From contig PLOU01000140.1 in assembly GCA_003142235.1 (NCBI GenBank), forward strand, positions 1 through 37,134: a stretch of 37,134 bases of DNA. The letters run 5' to 3'. Both the position numbers and the translations under genes were made by a program. Below, piece by piece: positions 26,868-35,452 of the stretch (its first letter is position 1; each line of letters starts with the position of its first letter). Under the pieces are notes generated by a model that did not search any database, had not been told where the DNA came from, and saw nothing but the letters and a program-made list of their open reading frames with translations. This DNA is from Granulicella sp. Its GTDB lineage: Bacteria; Acidobacteriota; Terriglobia; Terriglobales; Acidobacteriaceae.

Positions 26868-27886
26868 ATCCTTCCTTACAAATAGCCGAAGAGCCGCTGG
26901 TTTCCATCGGCAGCCTGCCGCCATCGTCCCCCGCGCGCAACCAGCCGGTCCCGCATCCGATTCACATTCATGCGCCCAGTCCCGGGGCCACGGCAACGCT
27001 GCTGCACGACTGCTTTGTACTCTTCAAAGTGCGAGTTGTGACGCTTGTGCTGGTCACCGCGTGGGGCGGCTACTATCTGGGCGCGATGGACTCCGGCGTA
27101 TCCAGCGTGCAGCGCGGCTTGCTCGGTGCATTGTTGGGCATCGGGCTGGTCTCCGCCGGCGCCGGAGCGCTCAATGAAGCCCTGGAACGCAAGACCGACG
27201 CGCGGATGAAACGCACCGCCGATCGCCCCCTCGCCGCTGGACGCTTCTCGCTTGCGCAGGGTGTGATGGCCGGCATGGGCGCGCTGTCCCTGGGCGCGTT
27301 GGACCTGCATTTCTTCGCCAATCCACTCACCACGCTGCTGGCGCTGCTGACCGCGTTTGCCTACGTTGCGGTGTACACGCCGCTCAAGCGCGTTACCCCT
27401 CTGGCCACTTTCATCGGTGCATTTCCCGGCGCCATGGGGCCGATGCTGGGATGGACAGCGGCGCGTGGACGCATCGAGTGGCCCGGCGTTGCGCTCTTCG
27501 CCATTCTCCTGGTCTGGCAATTTCCCCACTTCATGTCCATCGCCTGGCTCTATCGCGAAGACTATGCGCGCGCGGGCATTCGTATGCTTCCGGTTGTGCA
27601 TCCGGATGGATGGTCCACCGTGGTTCAGGCCCTGGTCTTTGCCGTCCTGATGATTCCTGTAAGCCTCGCGCCGTGGCGGCTGGGCATGGCGAGCGGAACC
27701 TATGCGGTTCTGGCTGTCCTGCTCGGCTTGATCTATCTGGCATATACTCTTCGCTTCATGCGTATCCTGCTCCCTATCCCCGAGGCAGAAAGCCGCATGG
27801 TGGCCCGCGATCTCCTCAAGGTGAGCGTGCTCTATCTGCCGCTGCTCTTCACCATATTGATGCTGTGCGCTACGCGCAGTTTATGA
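26864..27886 (+). CDS. ctaB: Protoheme IX farnesyltransferase (heme O synthase)
   Basis: 'LFKVRVVTLVLVTAWGGYYLG', 'NEALERKTDARMKRTADRPLAAGRF', 'YTPLKRVTPLATFIGAFPGAMGPMLGW'. Start corrected to ATG 26864 (4-nt overlap with ctaG). Confidence 0.94.
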   Translation: MNPSLQIAEEPLVSIGSLPPSSPARNQPVPHPIHIHAPSPGATATLLHDCFVLFKVRVVTLVLVTAWGGYYLGAMDSGVSSVQRGLLGALLGIGLVSAGAGALNEALERKTDARMKRTADRPLAAGRFSLAQGVMAGMGALSLGALDLHFFANPLTTLLALLTAFAYVAVYTPLKRVTPLATFIGAFPGAMGPMLGWTAARGRIEWPGVALFAILLVWQFPHFMSIAWLYREDYARAGIRMLPVVHPDGWSTVVQALVFAVLMIPVSLAPWRLGMASGTYAVLAVLLGLIYLAYTLRFMRILLPIPEAESRMVARDLLKVSVLYLPLLFTILMLCATRSL

Positions 27887-28847
27887 GAAAGCGATGAAGA
27901 CTGCTTCGTCCGGTCCAAGGATTCGTCCGCAAACTCCCCGCAACGTCCTCGCTGCCATTCTGGTGGTCAGCGGGGTTTTCGTCAGAATTGAAAACATTCA
28001 GACGGATTTTACGGTACTCGATGGCCGTCGCACCCAGCCCAGCATCAATTTTGTATTCGAAGCCACAGCGGCCTAGGATGCGCCGAGGAGGCATCCGATC
28101 GAGCCCGGCCAACGCTATGCCAGGTTCTTGTTGAGACCGCAGGAGATGTTCATCGAGACGGCGGTCGATCCGGCGAACTTGAAATCCTCGCGCAGTTGCC
28201 CATTCCTCGGCAAGACGTGTTTTTAGCAAGTTGTACCGGCCACGCTGCACGAGCACAAACGTACCCCAATTCTCACGCCCGACAATTTGATCGTCCTGAA
28301 GGAAGAGCATGACATCTTCAGGTCTGGAGTATGGCTGAAGTGCGAGGGACCAGAGGTAAGCCTGCCCCAAATTGCCTAGCCCAACCAACCAGAGACCGCC
28401 GGGCAGAAGAACTTGGTCGAAGCTTGGAGCATCCTGAATGTCATTGACGTCGCTTGCTTGGCCCGACCAGAGCGATAAATCTTGGGTGTTTCTGCCAGCT
28501 CGAAGGTCTCCTTGTTTGAACAAAAACGCCTGCCCGACGGCAAGCGCTCCTGCGGCAACACCAGCAAGGGGACAATCGCTGCGGCCTATGGCGCGTGGAT
28601 TGTCGGCGGGAGTGGTTCCGGCGATCCAGCCATCCCAAACGGCCTGTACAGAAAGACCTTGATATCGTGTAGCACCATTCGAATTTGTGGACACCGATTC
28701 GACCCAAGCAACATGGTCGTGAGCAGGGTCTACATACACGCTATGCGGCGTTGGATTGTGGTCTTCGTAGATAGTGGGATCAATCTTGTTCAAGTCATCG
28801 GCATGTTGGGGCCAATTTGAGGCGTCACATTTCGCCTCCCTAAGCAA
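27870..28847 (-). pseudogene. E1/ThiF-like Rossmann protein, apparently 5'-disrupted
   Basis: 'LPGGLWLVGLGNLGQAYLWSLAL...DVMLFLQDDQIVGRENWGTFVLVQRGRYNLLKTRLAEEW' resembles an E1/ThiF nucleotide-binding core (GxGxxG, D-D, N, R...K). No good ATG start, TAG closely upstream; 3' end overlaps the ctaB 3' end by 17 nt. Confidence 0.5.
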
Positions 28848-29272
28848 CAGATCGAAACCTTGTGAAGGACTCTATGCTCACCAATGAGGCCTCCACACCA
28901 CTTGACATACGCGGTATGCGATTACGAGGAGCGAGAGCGATAGCCAAGACCGCTCACACATCTATCACGACAACAGTCGCCGCAACGGGCCGCCGCGATC
29001 TAAGGCATTGGTCCTGAGTTCGAGCCCAACCCTCTCGCCTGTACCGCTCGTCGGAAGACTCCGCGACTTACTTCTTTTTGAGATGTTGGCCAGACCGCCC
29101 GTGAGGAGCGCGGCTCAGAATCTGAGGCCCATCCTCACCCCCCGGTCCCATCCGATGGCTCCACACGTTTCGCAGAATCAATTACATGGGAGCTCCTGCT
29201 CGAAATTAGAATAGAAGAAATCTCGGTGCTCAGGGCCTCAGCTTTGGAGACGTTCTCCGCAAATTGGTTCAA

Positions 29273-30302
29273 GTGGGGTAGCTGCCTTAGTACAGTAGCC
29301 ACTACAGGTTGTGTTTTGAGGTCGTATGGGTGGCTCTTGATGGCCGATACCGCATCGGCTGTGTTGCCACAGCATTTTCCAGCAAGCGATAGAAGAGCAT
29401 TCCCCGACGGCGTGATTTCCTGCGATTGAAGCGAAAGGCGAACTCATCCAGGTATGCATCCAGATGCGCGGCGGTGACCGAACCTTGATGCGTTCCCAGC
29501 AGCCAACGTTTCAGCAGCGATGCGATCTTATGGACCCCCGGCATGACCACATGCGCTGGATCGCCGCTACTGGAGATACTGACAGCATGATGCTGGTAGC
29601 CTTCCTTTGCCAACCCCGCATAGCCCTTCCAGCCATCGGTGCGCACCTGTGATCCCGGCTCAATTGCGAACTGCACAAAGGGAATCAGACTGCGTGAGGA
29701 AGCATCCACTACCCGCTTGAGCCGCACCCGCCCGAAGCCTATCGGTGAAAGCACTTCGATCGCGATGGCCACGATGAACTTACGTTCCGTGCCGCGTCCG
29801 CCTTGCTCGATGCCGCCCACATAGGTTTCGTCTACCTCAACTGAGCCTTGGAGTCGCTCGCGGCCAGGACGCACCATGGCGGCCCGCAACTTGCGCAGCA
29901 TCGTCCAGGCCGTCTGATAGCTGCCCAGGCCGAGAAGTCGCTGTAGGCCCAACGCGCTGACGCCATACTTCTGGTTGGTCATGAACCAGATGGTGGTAAA
30001 CCAGTCGGCCAGCGGTACGCGGCTGCGGTCGAAGATCGTTCCTGCCGTCACAGACACTTTGCGAGCACAGCCAGCACAGGTCCATCGCCCGTTGGGCAAG
30101 CGCCAACCCTTTTCACTGGAGCATTTTGGACATGTAAAACCATTCGGCCAGCGCAAGCGCTCCAAGTAGGCAATGCAGGCTTGTTCATCCGGGAACCAAG
30201 CTCGGAACTGCTGCCAAGTGGCCGGATAATCAAGCCCCAAATCGAGTTTTGCCTCGGAAACCACTACATATAGATCTTACTGTACTAAGGCAGCTACCCC
30301 AC
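29273..30302 (-). mobile_element. IS1595-family (ISXO2-like) insertion sequence
   Basis: 25-bp perfect terminal inverted repeats GTGGGGTAGCTGCCTTAGTACAGTA (29273-29297) / TACTGTACTAAGGCAGCTACCCCAC (30278-30302), flanked by direct repeats TTGGTTCAA (29264-29272 and 30303-30311). Confidence 0.93.
29302..30264 (-). CDS. IS1595 family transposase (ISXO2-like)
   Basis: N-terminal zinc ribbon 'CPKCSSEKGWRLPNGRWTCAGC'; DDE-like 'VEVDETYVGG', 'VRTDGWKGY', 'HLDAYLDEFAFRFNRR'. Confidence 0.93.
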   Translation of the reverse strand: MVSEAKLDLGLDYPATWQQFRAWFPDEQACIAYLERLRWPNGFTCPKCSSEKGWRLPNGRWTCAGCARKVSVTAGTIFDRSRVPLADWFTTIWFMTNQKYGVSALGLQRLLGLGSYQTAWTMLRKLRAAMVRPGRERLQGSVEVDETYVGGIEQGGRGTERKFIVAIAIEVLSPIGFGRVRLKRVVDASSRSLIPFVQFAIEPGSQVRTDGWKGYAGLAKEGYQHHAVSISSSGDPAHVVMPGVHKIASLLKRWLLGTHQGSVTAAHLDAYLDEFAFRFNRRKSRRRGMLFYRLLENAVATQPMRYRPSRATHTTSKHNL

Positions 30303-30323
30303 TTGGTTCAAACTCAGAGTGCC

Positions 30324-30336
30324 TGGGGACGCCAAT
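30324..30336 (+). repeat. 13-bp copy of the tRNA-Glu 3' end (att-like): TGGGGACGCCAAT
   Basis: Identical to 16808-16820 (acceptor 3' strand + discriminator + CCA + AT of tRNA-Glu), same orientation. Confidence 0.6.
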
Positions 30337-30561
30337 CCAATCCATCCGCAAGAGACACCGTATGGAGCTGCTCGCAGGGGAATGCATCTGTCCGCCTCGC
30401 ACGCCGTTGCGCTGATCGGCCCACAGGGGTGTGACTGGGGTCACCGACCACGCGGCGATCCGCCGATACTCTGGGATTGGGTTCCCGGAAATGAGGGAGC
30501 GGGCCGGCAGCAAATCGCCCGCGGAGATCAATCGGCCCATCCCTTGAAAGTGAGCGAGACC

Positions 30562-30813
30562 ATGGCGTATGTAATTACCGATGCATGTGTGAAGGATTTT
30601 CTGTGCGCGACGGAGTGTCCCACTAACGCGGTTCATCCCACGAGCGATGAGGCCGGCGCAGACTCTGTGACGCAGTTGTTCATCAATCCCGACGAGTGCA
30701 TCGACTGCGGCAACTGCATCTCGGTGTGCCCCTCGAATGCGATCTTCCCCATCGACGAACTCCCCGCCGACAAAGCGGCATTCACGGAGAAGAACGCCGC
30801 GCACTTCCAATAA
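30562..30813 (+). CDS. Ferredoxin (4Fe-4S / 7Fe-type)
   Basis: MAYVITDACVKDFLCATECPTNAV...INPDECIDCGNCISVCPSNAIFPIDELP; CxxCxxxCP cluster motif. ATG at 30562. Confidence 0.9.
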   Translation: MAYVITDACVKDFLCATECPTNAVHPTSDEAGADSVTQLFINPDECIDCGNCISVCPSNAIFPIDELPADKAAFTEKNAAHFQ

Positions 30814-30868
30814 ATCCGGGAGTGCCTCGGGCTGCCCAGGCAGCCATAGACCGCGCCACTCTCCCAGG

Positions 30869-30909
30869 AAACGCCTGGGCCTCGTCGGTTCACGGGGTCC
30901 AGGCGTTTT
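30869..30909 (+). terminator. Rho-independent terminator of ferredoxin gene
   Basis: AAACGCCTGGgcc...ggtCCAGGCGTTTT hairpin followed by T-rich TTTTGTCT. Confidence 0.8.
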
Positions 30910-30913
30910 GTCT

Positions 30914-31021
30914 CTAAGAACCTGTTTAAAAACTAGCAGAGGAACCAGGTAAGGAATATGCTTCTGGGCTTGTTTTTCATAGTTTGGAAGCATGTATGCT
31001 TAGTTTTAAACAGGTTCTAAG
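30914..31021. mobile_element. MITE-like palindromic element
   Basis: Terminal inverted repeats AACCTGTTTAAAA(ACTAGC) / (GCTTAG)TTTTAAACAGGTT, ~98 bp, flanked by CTAAG direct repeats (30914-30918, 31017-31021). Confidence 0.65.
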
Positions 31022-31092
31022 ATATTCAGGCAAAATATTTCGACGCACCAATAGCTGTGCAAAACTCGGCACCTATGATGTATGCGCTGATC

Positions 31093-31324
31093 TTAGACTA
31101 ACTCCGAGTCCAACCCGATAGCCTTCAATGCAGCCTGCATCCGTGCAGCCTTGGCCTCCACAAACAGATTCGCAGCGCGTTTTTTTGTGGAGACTGTAGG
31201 GAAGACCAGAAATTGTGGTCTCAGGATCAACGAATAAGTCTGCATTTGTTGTGGGCCCACCACCAATGTTTGGACCAACGAATCGACCTGCATAATCGCC
31301 GGATGTAATCTTGATTTTCTTCAT
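31093..31324 (-). pseudogene. Small gene split by a frame change at an A7 tract
   Basis: MKKIKITSGDYAGRFVGPNIGGGPTTNADLFVDPETTISGLPYSLHKK in frame 1 continues as KKRAANLFVEAKAARMQAALKAIGLDSELV* in the overlapping frame (ORF 31093..31293). The switch coincides with a run of 7 A (minus strand). Confidence 0.5.
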
Positions 31325-31371
31325 AGATTATCCTGGCGCGCAAGGGCAGCACAGCACGATGGGATCTGCTA

Positions 31372-32505
31372 TCACTGGTTCACATGCACGACCTTGGCCG
31401 GCGGAAAGCCGTTGAAGTATGTGCTGCTGGCGCTGGAATAGGCGCCTATGTTTTCGGAGTAGACCAGTTCGCCCATGTCCATGACCGGAAGCTGTTCGAC
31501 CAGGCCGATGGTATCGAGCGCGTCGCAGGTGGGGCCGAAGACGGCGCAGAACTGAGTGGGACCGTCCTTGAAACTATTCAGGTGGTACTGGGCGTGATCA
31601 AAGATCTGGCCGCTATAGGTTTGATAGACGCCATCGTTGAGATAGTAACAAAGCTTGCCGCCGCGGACAGACTTGCCTATGATCTGGGCGACGGCGGTGA
31701 CGGCGCTGGCGACCAGGAAACGCCCCGGCTCGGCAAGGATTTCGATTGGTTCGGGGAAAAGGCGGTCCAACTCGGAGTTCAACATTTTGGCGAGTTTCTT
31801 GAAGGAGGGGACCGTGTCGTCGTAGTGGGCGGGAAAACCACCGCCGATGTCGAGCAGCTTGAGATCGAAACCGCGCGCCCTGGCCTCTGCAAAGACGTCC
31901 ACGGCCAGTTGCAGCGCCTGGCTGTAGTTCTTCAGGTTGGTGCACTGGCTGCCGACGTGGAAGCTCAGCCCCTCGACCTCGAGCTTGTTATTGTGGGCGA
32001 AGGAGATCAGGTCCACGGCCTCGCCGGGCATGGCGCCAAACTTGCTTGAGAGCTCCACCATCGATCCGGTGTTGGGAACGAGCAACCGCAGCACAAGGCC
32101 CGAGTGCGGCGCATGGCGGGCGATCTTGATCACCTCTTCGTAGTTATCGTAGGTGACCAGCGGCTTGTAGGGATCCAACCGCTGTAGCGTTTCGATCGCT
32201 TTGATCGGGTTCGCGTAAATGATGCGGTCCCAGATGAAAGCCTGCCTCTGTTCCGGCGGAAGATGCTCGATCTTTTCGTGAACGATCAAGAACTCGGCCA
32301 TGCTGGCTACGTCGAAACTGGCTCCGGCATCGTAGAACGTCTGCACAATCGCGGGGTCGCTGTTGGCCTTGACCGCATAGTAGGCCTGCACGCGCGGCAG
32401 CAGCGTTCGGAATTGCTGGTAGTTTTCTCGCAGCACCTTATGGTCCACGACAACCAGCGGTGTGCCGTGCTGCTCAGCCAGTTGAAGCAGTGTCTTGGGA
32501 TCCAT
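31372..32505 (-). CDS. Ornithine/lysine-type PLP decarboxylase (fold III, eukaryotic-like ODC family)
   Basis: 'QAYYAVKANSDPAIVQTFYDAGASFDVASMAEF', 'GLSFHVGSQCTN', 'LLDIGGGFPAHY', 'AEPGRFLVASA', 'FGPTCDALD'. Confidence 0.92.
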   Translation of the reverse strand: MDPKTLLQLAEQHGTPLVVVDHKVLRENYQQFRTLLPRVQAYYAVKANSDPAIVQTFYDAGASFDVASMAEFLIVHEKIEHLPPEQRQAFIWDRIIYANPIKAIETLQRLDPYKPLVTYDNYEEVIKIARHAPHSGLVLRLLVPNTGSMVELSSKFGAMPGEAVDLISFAHNNKLEVEGLSFHVGSQCTNLKNYSQALQLAVDVFAEARARGFDLKLLDIGGGFPAHYDDTVPSFKKLAKMLNSELDRLFPEPIEILAEPGRFLVASAVTAVAQIIGKSVRGGKLCYYLNDGVYQTYSGQIFDHAQYHLNSFKDGPTQFCAVFGPTCDALDTIGLVEQLPVMDMGELVYSENIGAYSSASSTYFNGFPPAKVVHVNQ

Positions 32506-32607
32506 AGCTCATGCTCCATCGCTTCCATGTTCTTGTCCATTGGAATCTTGCGGCGCGCGGGATGGGTCATGCGAGTCCCGCGGATTCCTATCGCGCCGCG
32601 CTGGAGT

Positions 32608-34074
32608 TCAAATGCCGTCTTCATCGGTGATGAGAAAATTCTTGAACTGCCACGGATCGGACCTGTCTAGCTGCGGCTGGTTATATCCGCTGAAGAAGTT
32701 GGAGTAGTGCTTCAACGGGTTCCAATCCGAGGCCACGGAGACAAACTTGCCCAGGTAGGGCTTGCTGATGTCCAGCACAAAGTCGTGGGGCAAGTCGTCC
32801 GGCACGCACAGCCCCCGGCGCGGGTTCTCCAGCATCCACATGCAGGCGGCGACAACCGAGATCGCTACCTGCATCGTGGTCGCGTTCTGATGCGGCACCA
32901 TGCGGCGCGACTCCTCGATATCGAGGTCGGACCCGCACCACCACGATTGGTAAGGGTGCCCCATGACCAGCGCGCCCAGAATATCGGCCCCGCCGATGAT
33001 TTCGTCGGTCATGATGCGGATGTTGGGTTGCAACCGGTAGTCGTAGCCGCGCAGCTCGTAGAGCGACGCAATGGCGGCGTCGCACGGACAATACGCGTAG
33101 TGCACCGTGGGGCGGTAGATCGCCTTGCCGTCTTCCCAAACGGTGAGCTTCTCGGTGATGGTGAACGCCTCGCCGTGGCGCACGATCATGCCGACGATGT
33201 CGTGATTGGGTGGCACCCAGGACGCGACCAGCGTGTTGATGCCCATCCGCGCCAGACAGATCTGGCTCTGGGGGCCGTCCGCATGTTTGAAGGCGAGGGC
33301 GGGCAACTCTTTTTCATGGGTGCCCCAGCCCATCTCGGTCGTGGTCGTCCCCTCCTCCCGGAATCCCTCAACGCTCCAGGTATTGACGAACTCGTTCACC
33401 TGTTTGGGCTGATCTGTGATCTGCGTGTCGCGCTCGCTGCAATGAATGACCTTGACGCCGAGTTGATGGGCAAGGTGGTTGAAGTTCCGCGCCTTGGCGT
33501 GGTGAGCGATCTTCTCCCGCTGGGCCCCACTGAATTTATCTTCCGCCAGCGCGCGCTGCGCGATGTCCAGCAGCGCCTGCTTGGTGAAATGGCTGATCAG
33601 TCCGGGGTTGGCTCCGTGTTCGATCACCGCCGTTGGCCCGGGCTCGCTCCACGCGGAGGTCATCCGCCGCAGGTTCATGTGGCGCCAGTAGAGGGTCCGC
33701 TCGGTGGGGTGCTTCTGGCCGGCTCCAGCGTAGGGGTCCCACAGCTCGACCGACGTGTTCACATAGAGGATGCCGTGGTCGTGGCACCACTGCACGAGTT
33801 CGCAGCAATCGATATTCCACGCCAGGTCGATGAGCAGGTCTCCGGCCGAAAGGTGCTGTCCCAGCAAGCTCCCCATGTTCTCCGCTGTCACGCGGTCCTT
33901 GACGAAGGTCATGCCCTGCTCGATCCAGGGCTTCAGGGCAGCATCGTTTGGCTCAAAGTCCATGATGGTGACCTGTTTGGGATCGATGCTGAGGTGTTTG
34001 ACCAAAATGGGCAGCGTACAACGCGCCACCGCTCCAAAACCGACGAGCAAGACTCGTTTCGGAAATGCAACCAT
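32608..34074 (-). CDS. hss: Homospermidine synthase (saccharopine-dehydrogenase-like)
   Basis: 'RVLLVGFGAVARCTLPILVKHL', 'LLIDLAWNIDCCELVQWCHDHGILYVNTSVELWDPY', 'AVIEHGANPGLISHFTKQALLDIA'. ATG at 34074 chosen over the longer listed ORF. Confidence 0.9.
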   Translation of the reverse strand: MVAFPKRVLLVGFGAVARCTLPILVKHLSIDPKQVTIMDFEPNDAALKPWIEQGMTFVKDRVTAENMGSLLGQHLSAGDLLIDLAWNIDCCELVQWCHDHGILYVNTSVELWDPYAGAGQKHPTERTLYWRHMNLRRMTSAWSEPGPTAVIEHGANPGLISHFTKQALLDIAQRALAEDKFSGAQREKIAHHAKARNFNHLAHQLGVKVIHCSERDTQITDQPKQVNEFVNTWSVEGFREEGTTTTEMGWGTHEKELPALAFKHADGPQSQICLARMGINTLVASWVPPNHDIVGMIVRHGEAFTITEKLTVWEDGKAIYRPTVHYAYCPCDAAIASLYELRGYDYRLQPNIRIMTDEIIGGADILGALVMGHPYQSWWCGSDLDIEESRRMVPHQNATTMQVAISVVAACMWMLENPRRGLCVPDDLPHDFVLDISKPYLGKFVSVASDWNPLKHYSNFFSGYNQPQLDRSDPWQFKNFLITDEDGI

Positions 34075-34260
34075 CGTTATGATTCCCCCCGCTGTGGTGC
34101 TGGAGCTAGGCAGGCCAACAGCCGGAAGAACCATACGACGGCCCTGGCAAACCAATCCGCTCCGCTTCGGCAAACAAAAGCAACTCATCTTATCATCCCA
34201 TTCGGGTCGCCCGGCGGCGGAAAACAGTTTTGGCACTGGGAGATGCCCAATGCCAGGAGG

Positions 34261-34307
34261 GCCTCTCGTTTGACGACAAGTCGCCGAGGTTCAAATCGAA
34301 GAGAGGC
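34261..34307. other. Inverted-repeat structure in the hss/mtgA intergenic region
   Basis: GCCTCTC...GAGAGGC outer arms with inner TTTGA/TCAAA; function unknown. Confidence 0.3.
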
Positions 34308-34620
34308 ACAGCGAGACAGAGCGAGCGGGTGACCGCGGACTCGTCGCCCAGGATCGGTCCCCTGAAACGACGATTTGTTCAGTAATCCAGCTCATGGTCT
34401 GCGCGATGGACCACCGGGCACGGCCTCAGCTACACCCCTCCCCAACCACCCCGTCACCGTCGAACTCGACCGCGTCATCACCGCCGCCACCAACGGCATC
34501 TCCGCCGGCCTCCGCAACACCGGCTGATACCCCATTCATCGCGCTTTTGCGATGAGTGGGTTCGCACCGCGCGCAGGTTCTCCGCAAGCGGTACCCAGCC
34601 CAGGCGATTATTCTGAATCT

Positions 34621-35328
34621 GTGACTACAAGACCAACCACACGCCGCAAGACCCCGCGCCGCAAAGGTCGTCTGCGGTCCTTCATCCGATGGCTTGTCAT
34701 CGCCGCAGTGCTTCTTTGGTCGCTTGCCGCGCTGCTCCTTGTGGCCGCTCGGTGGATCGACCCGCCCACAACCGCGGTACACATCCAGCGCCGCTTGCAG
34801 GCCTGGATTCATAACAAGCCCTATCAGGAACGCTACAATTTCATTCCACTCAGCCAGATCTCGCCCGATCTCCAGCACGCTGTCATCGCCGCCGAGGACG
34901 CGCGCTTCTACCATCACCATGGCTTCGATTGGCAAGCAATCCAGCTCGCTGCCCAGGAGGACATGGAAGGCGACCGCATGCGCGGAGGCTCCACCCTCAC
35001 GCAGCAACTCGTCAAAAACCTCTTCTTTGGCACCGGCCGCTCGTTCCTGCGCAAGGGCGCGGAGTCCGCACTGGTGCCGGTGGCCGAACTCGTCCTCGGC
35101 AAGCGGCGCATTCTCGAGCTCTACCTCAACGTCGTCGAATGGGGCCCCGGCATCTATGGCGCGGACGCGGCGTGCCGCACCGACTACCGCACCCCGGCCC
35201 GCAGTATCGGACGGCAATCGTCGGCCCGCCTTGCCGCCATTCTTCCAGCCCCCCTCAAGCGACGCCCCGAGCGCATGGACAGGTACAGCGCCATCATCCA
35301 GGAGCGCATGCGCCAGATGGGGTGGTAA
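34621..35328 (+). CDS. mtgA: Monofunctional biosynthetic peptidoglycan transglycosylase (GT51)
   Basis: 'VIAAEDARFYHHHGFDWQAI', 'RGGSTLTQQLVKNLFFGTGRSFLRK', 'RRILELYLNVVEWGPGIYG'. Start GTG 34621 or ATG 34552. Confidence 0.9.
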   Translation: MTTRPTTRRKTPRRKGRLRSFIRWLVIAAVLLWSLAALLLVAARWIDPPTTAVHIQRRLQAWIHNKPYQERYNFIPLSQISPDLQHAVIAAEDARFYHHHGFDWQAIQLAAQEDMEGDRMRGGSTLTQQLVKNLFFGTGRSFLRKGAESALVPVAELVLGKRRILELYLNVVEWGPGIYGADAACRTDYRTPARSIGRQSSARLAAILPAPLKRRPERMDRYSAIIQERMRQMGW

Positions 35329-35402
35329 TCGCAAGCCAGGTGCCACATCCATCGCGCAAAGGCGTAAACGCTTCAAGGACAATCGCCTCTTGCAGTATTG
35401 CA

Positions 35403-35431
35403 ATATTAGCTATATTATCTATATTAGCTAT
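35403..35431 (+). promoter_or_regulatory. Putative antitoxin operator/promoter with two direct repeats
   Basis: ATATTAGCTAT at 35403-35413 and 35421-35431 (18-bp period) in a strongly AT-rich patch 22 nt upstream of the antitoxin ATG. Confidence 0.55.
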
Positions 35432-35452
35432 TCTCTCAAGCGAGGTGAAACC

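Noticed and set aside
28990-29040. tRNA-like T-arm (GAGTTCGAGCCCAACC)
   Set aside because: Flanking strands do not form T-stem or acceptor pairing; no complete tRNA can be folded by eye.
30277-30993. 238-aa minus-strand ORF over ferredoxin and IS end
   Set aside because: Overlaps an IS inverted repeat, the ferredoxin gene on the other strand and its terminator; no recognisable domain.
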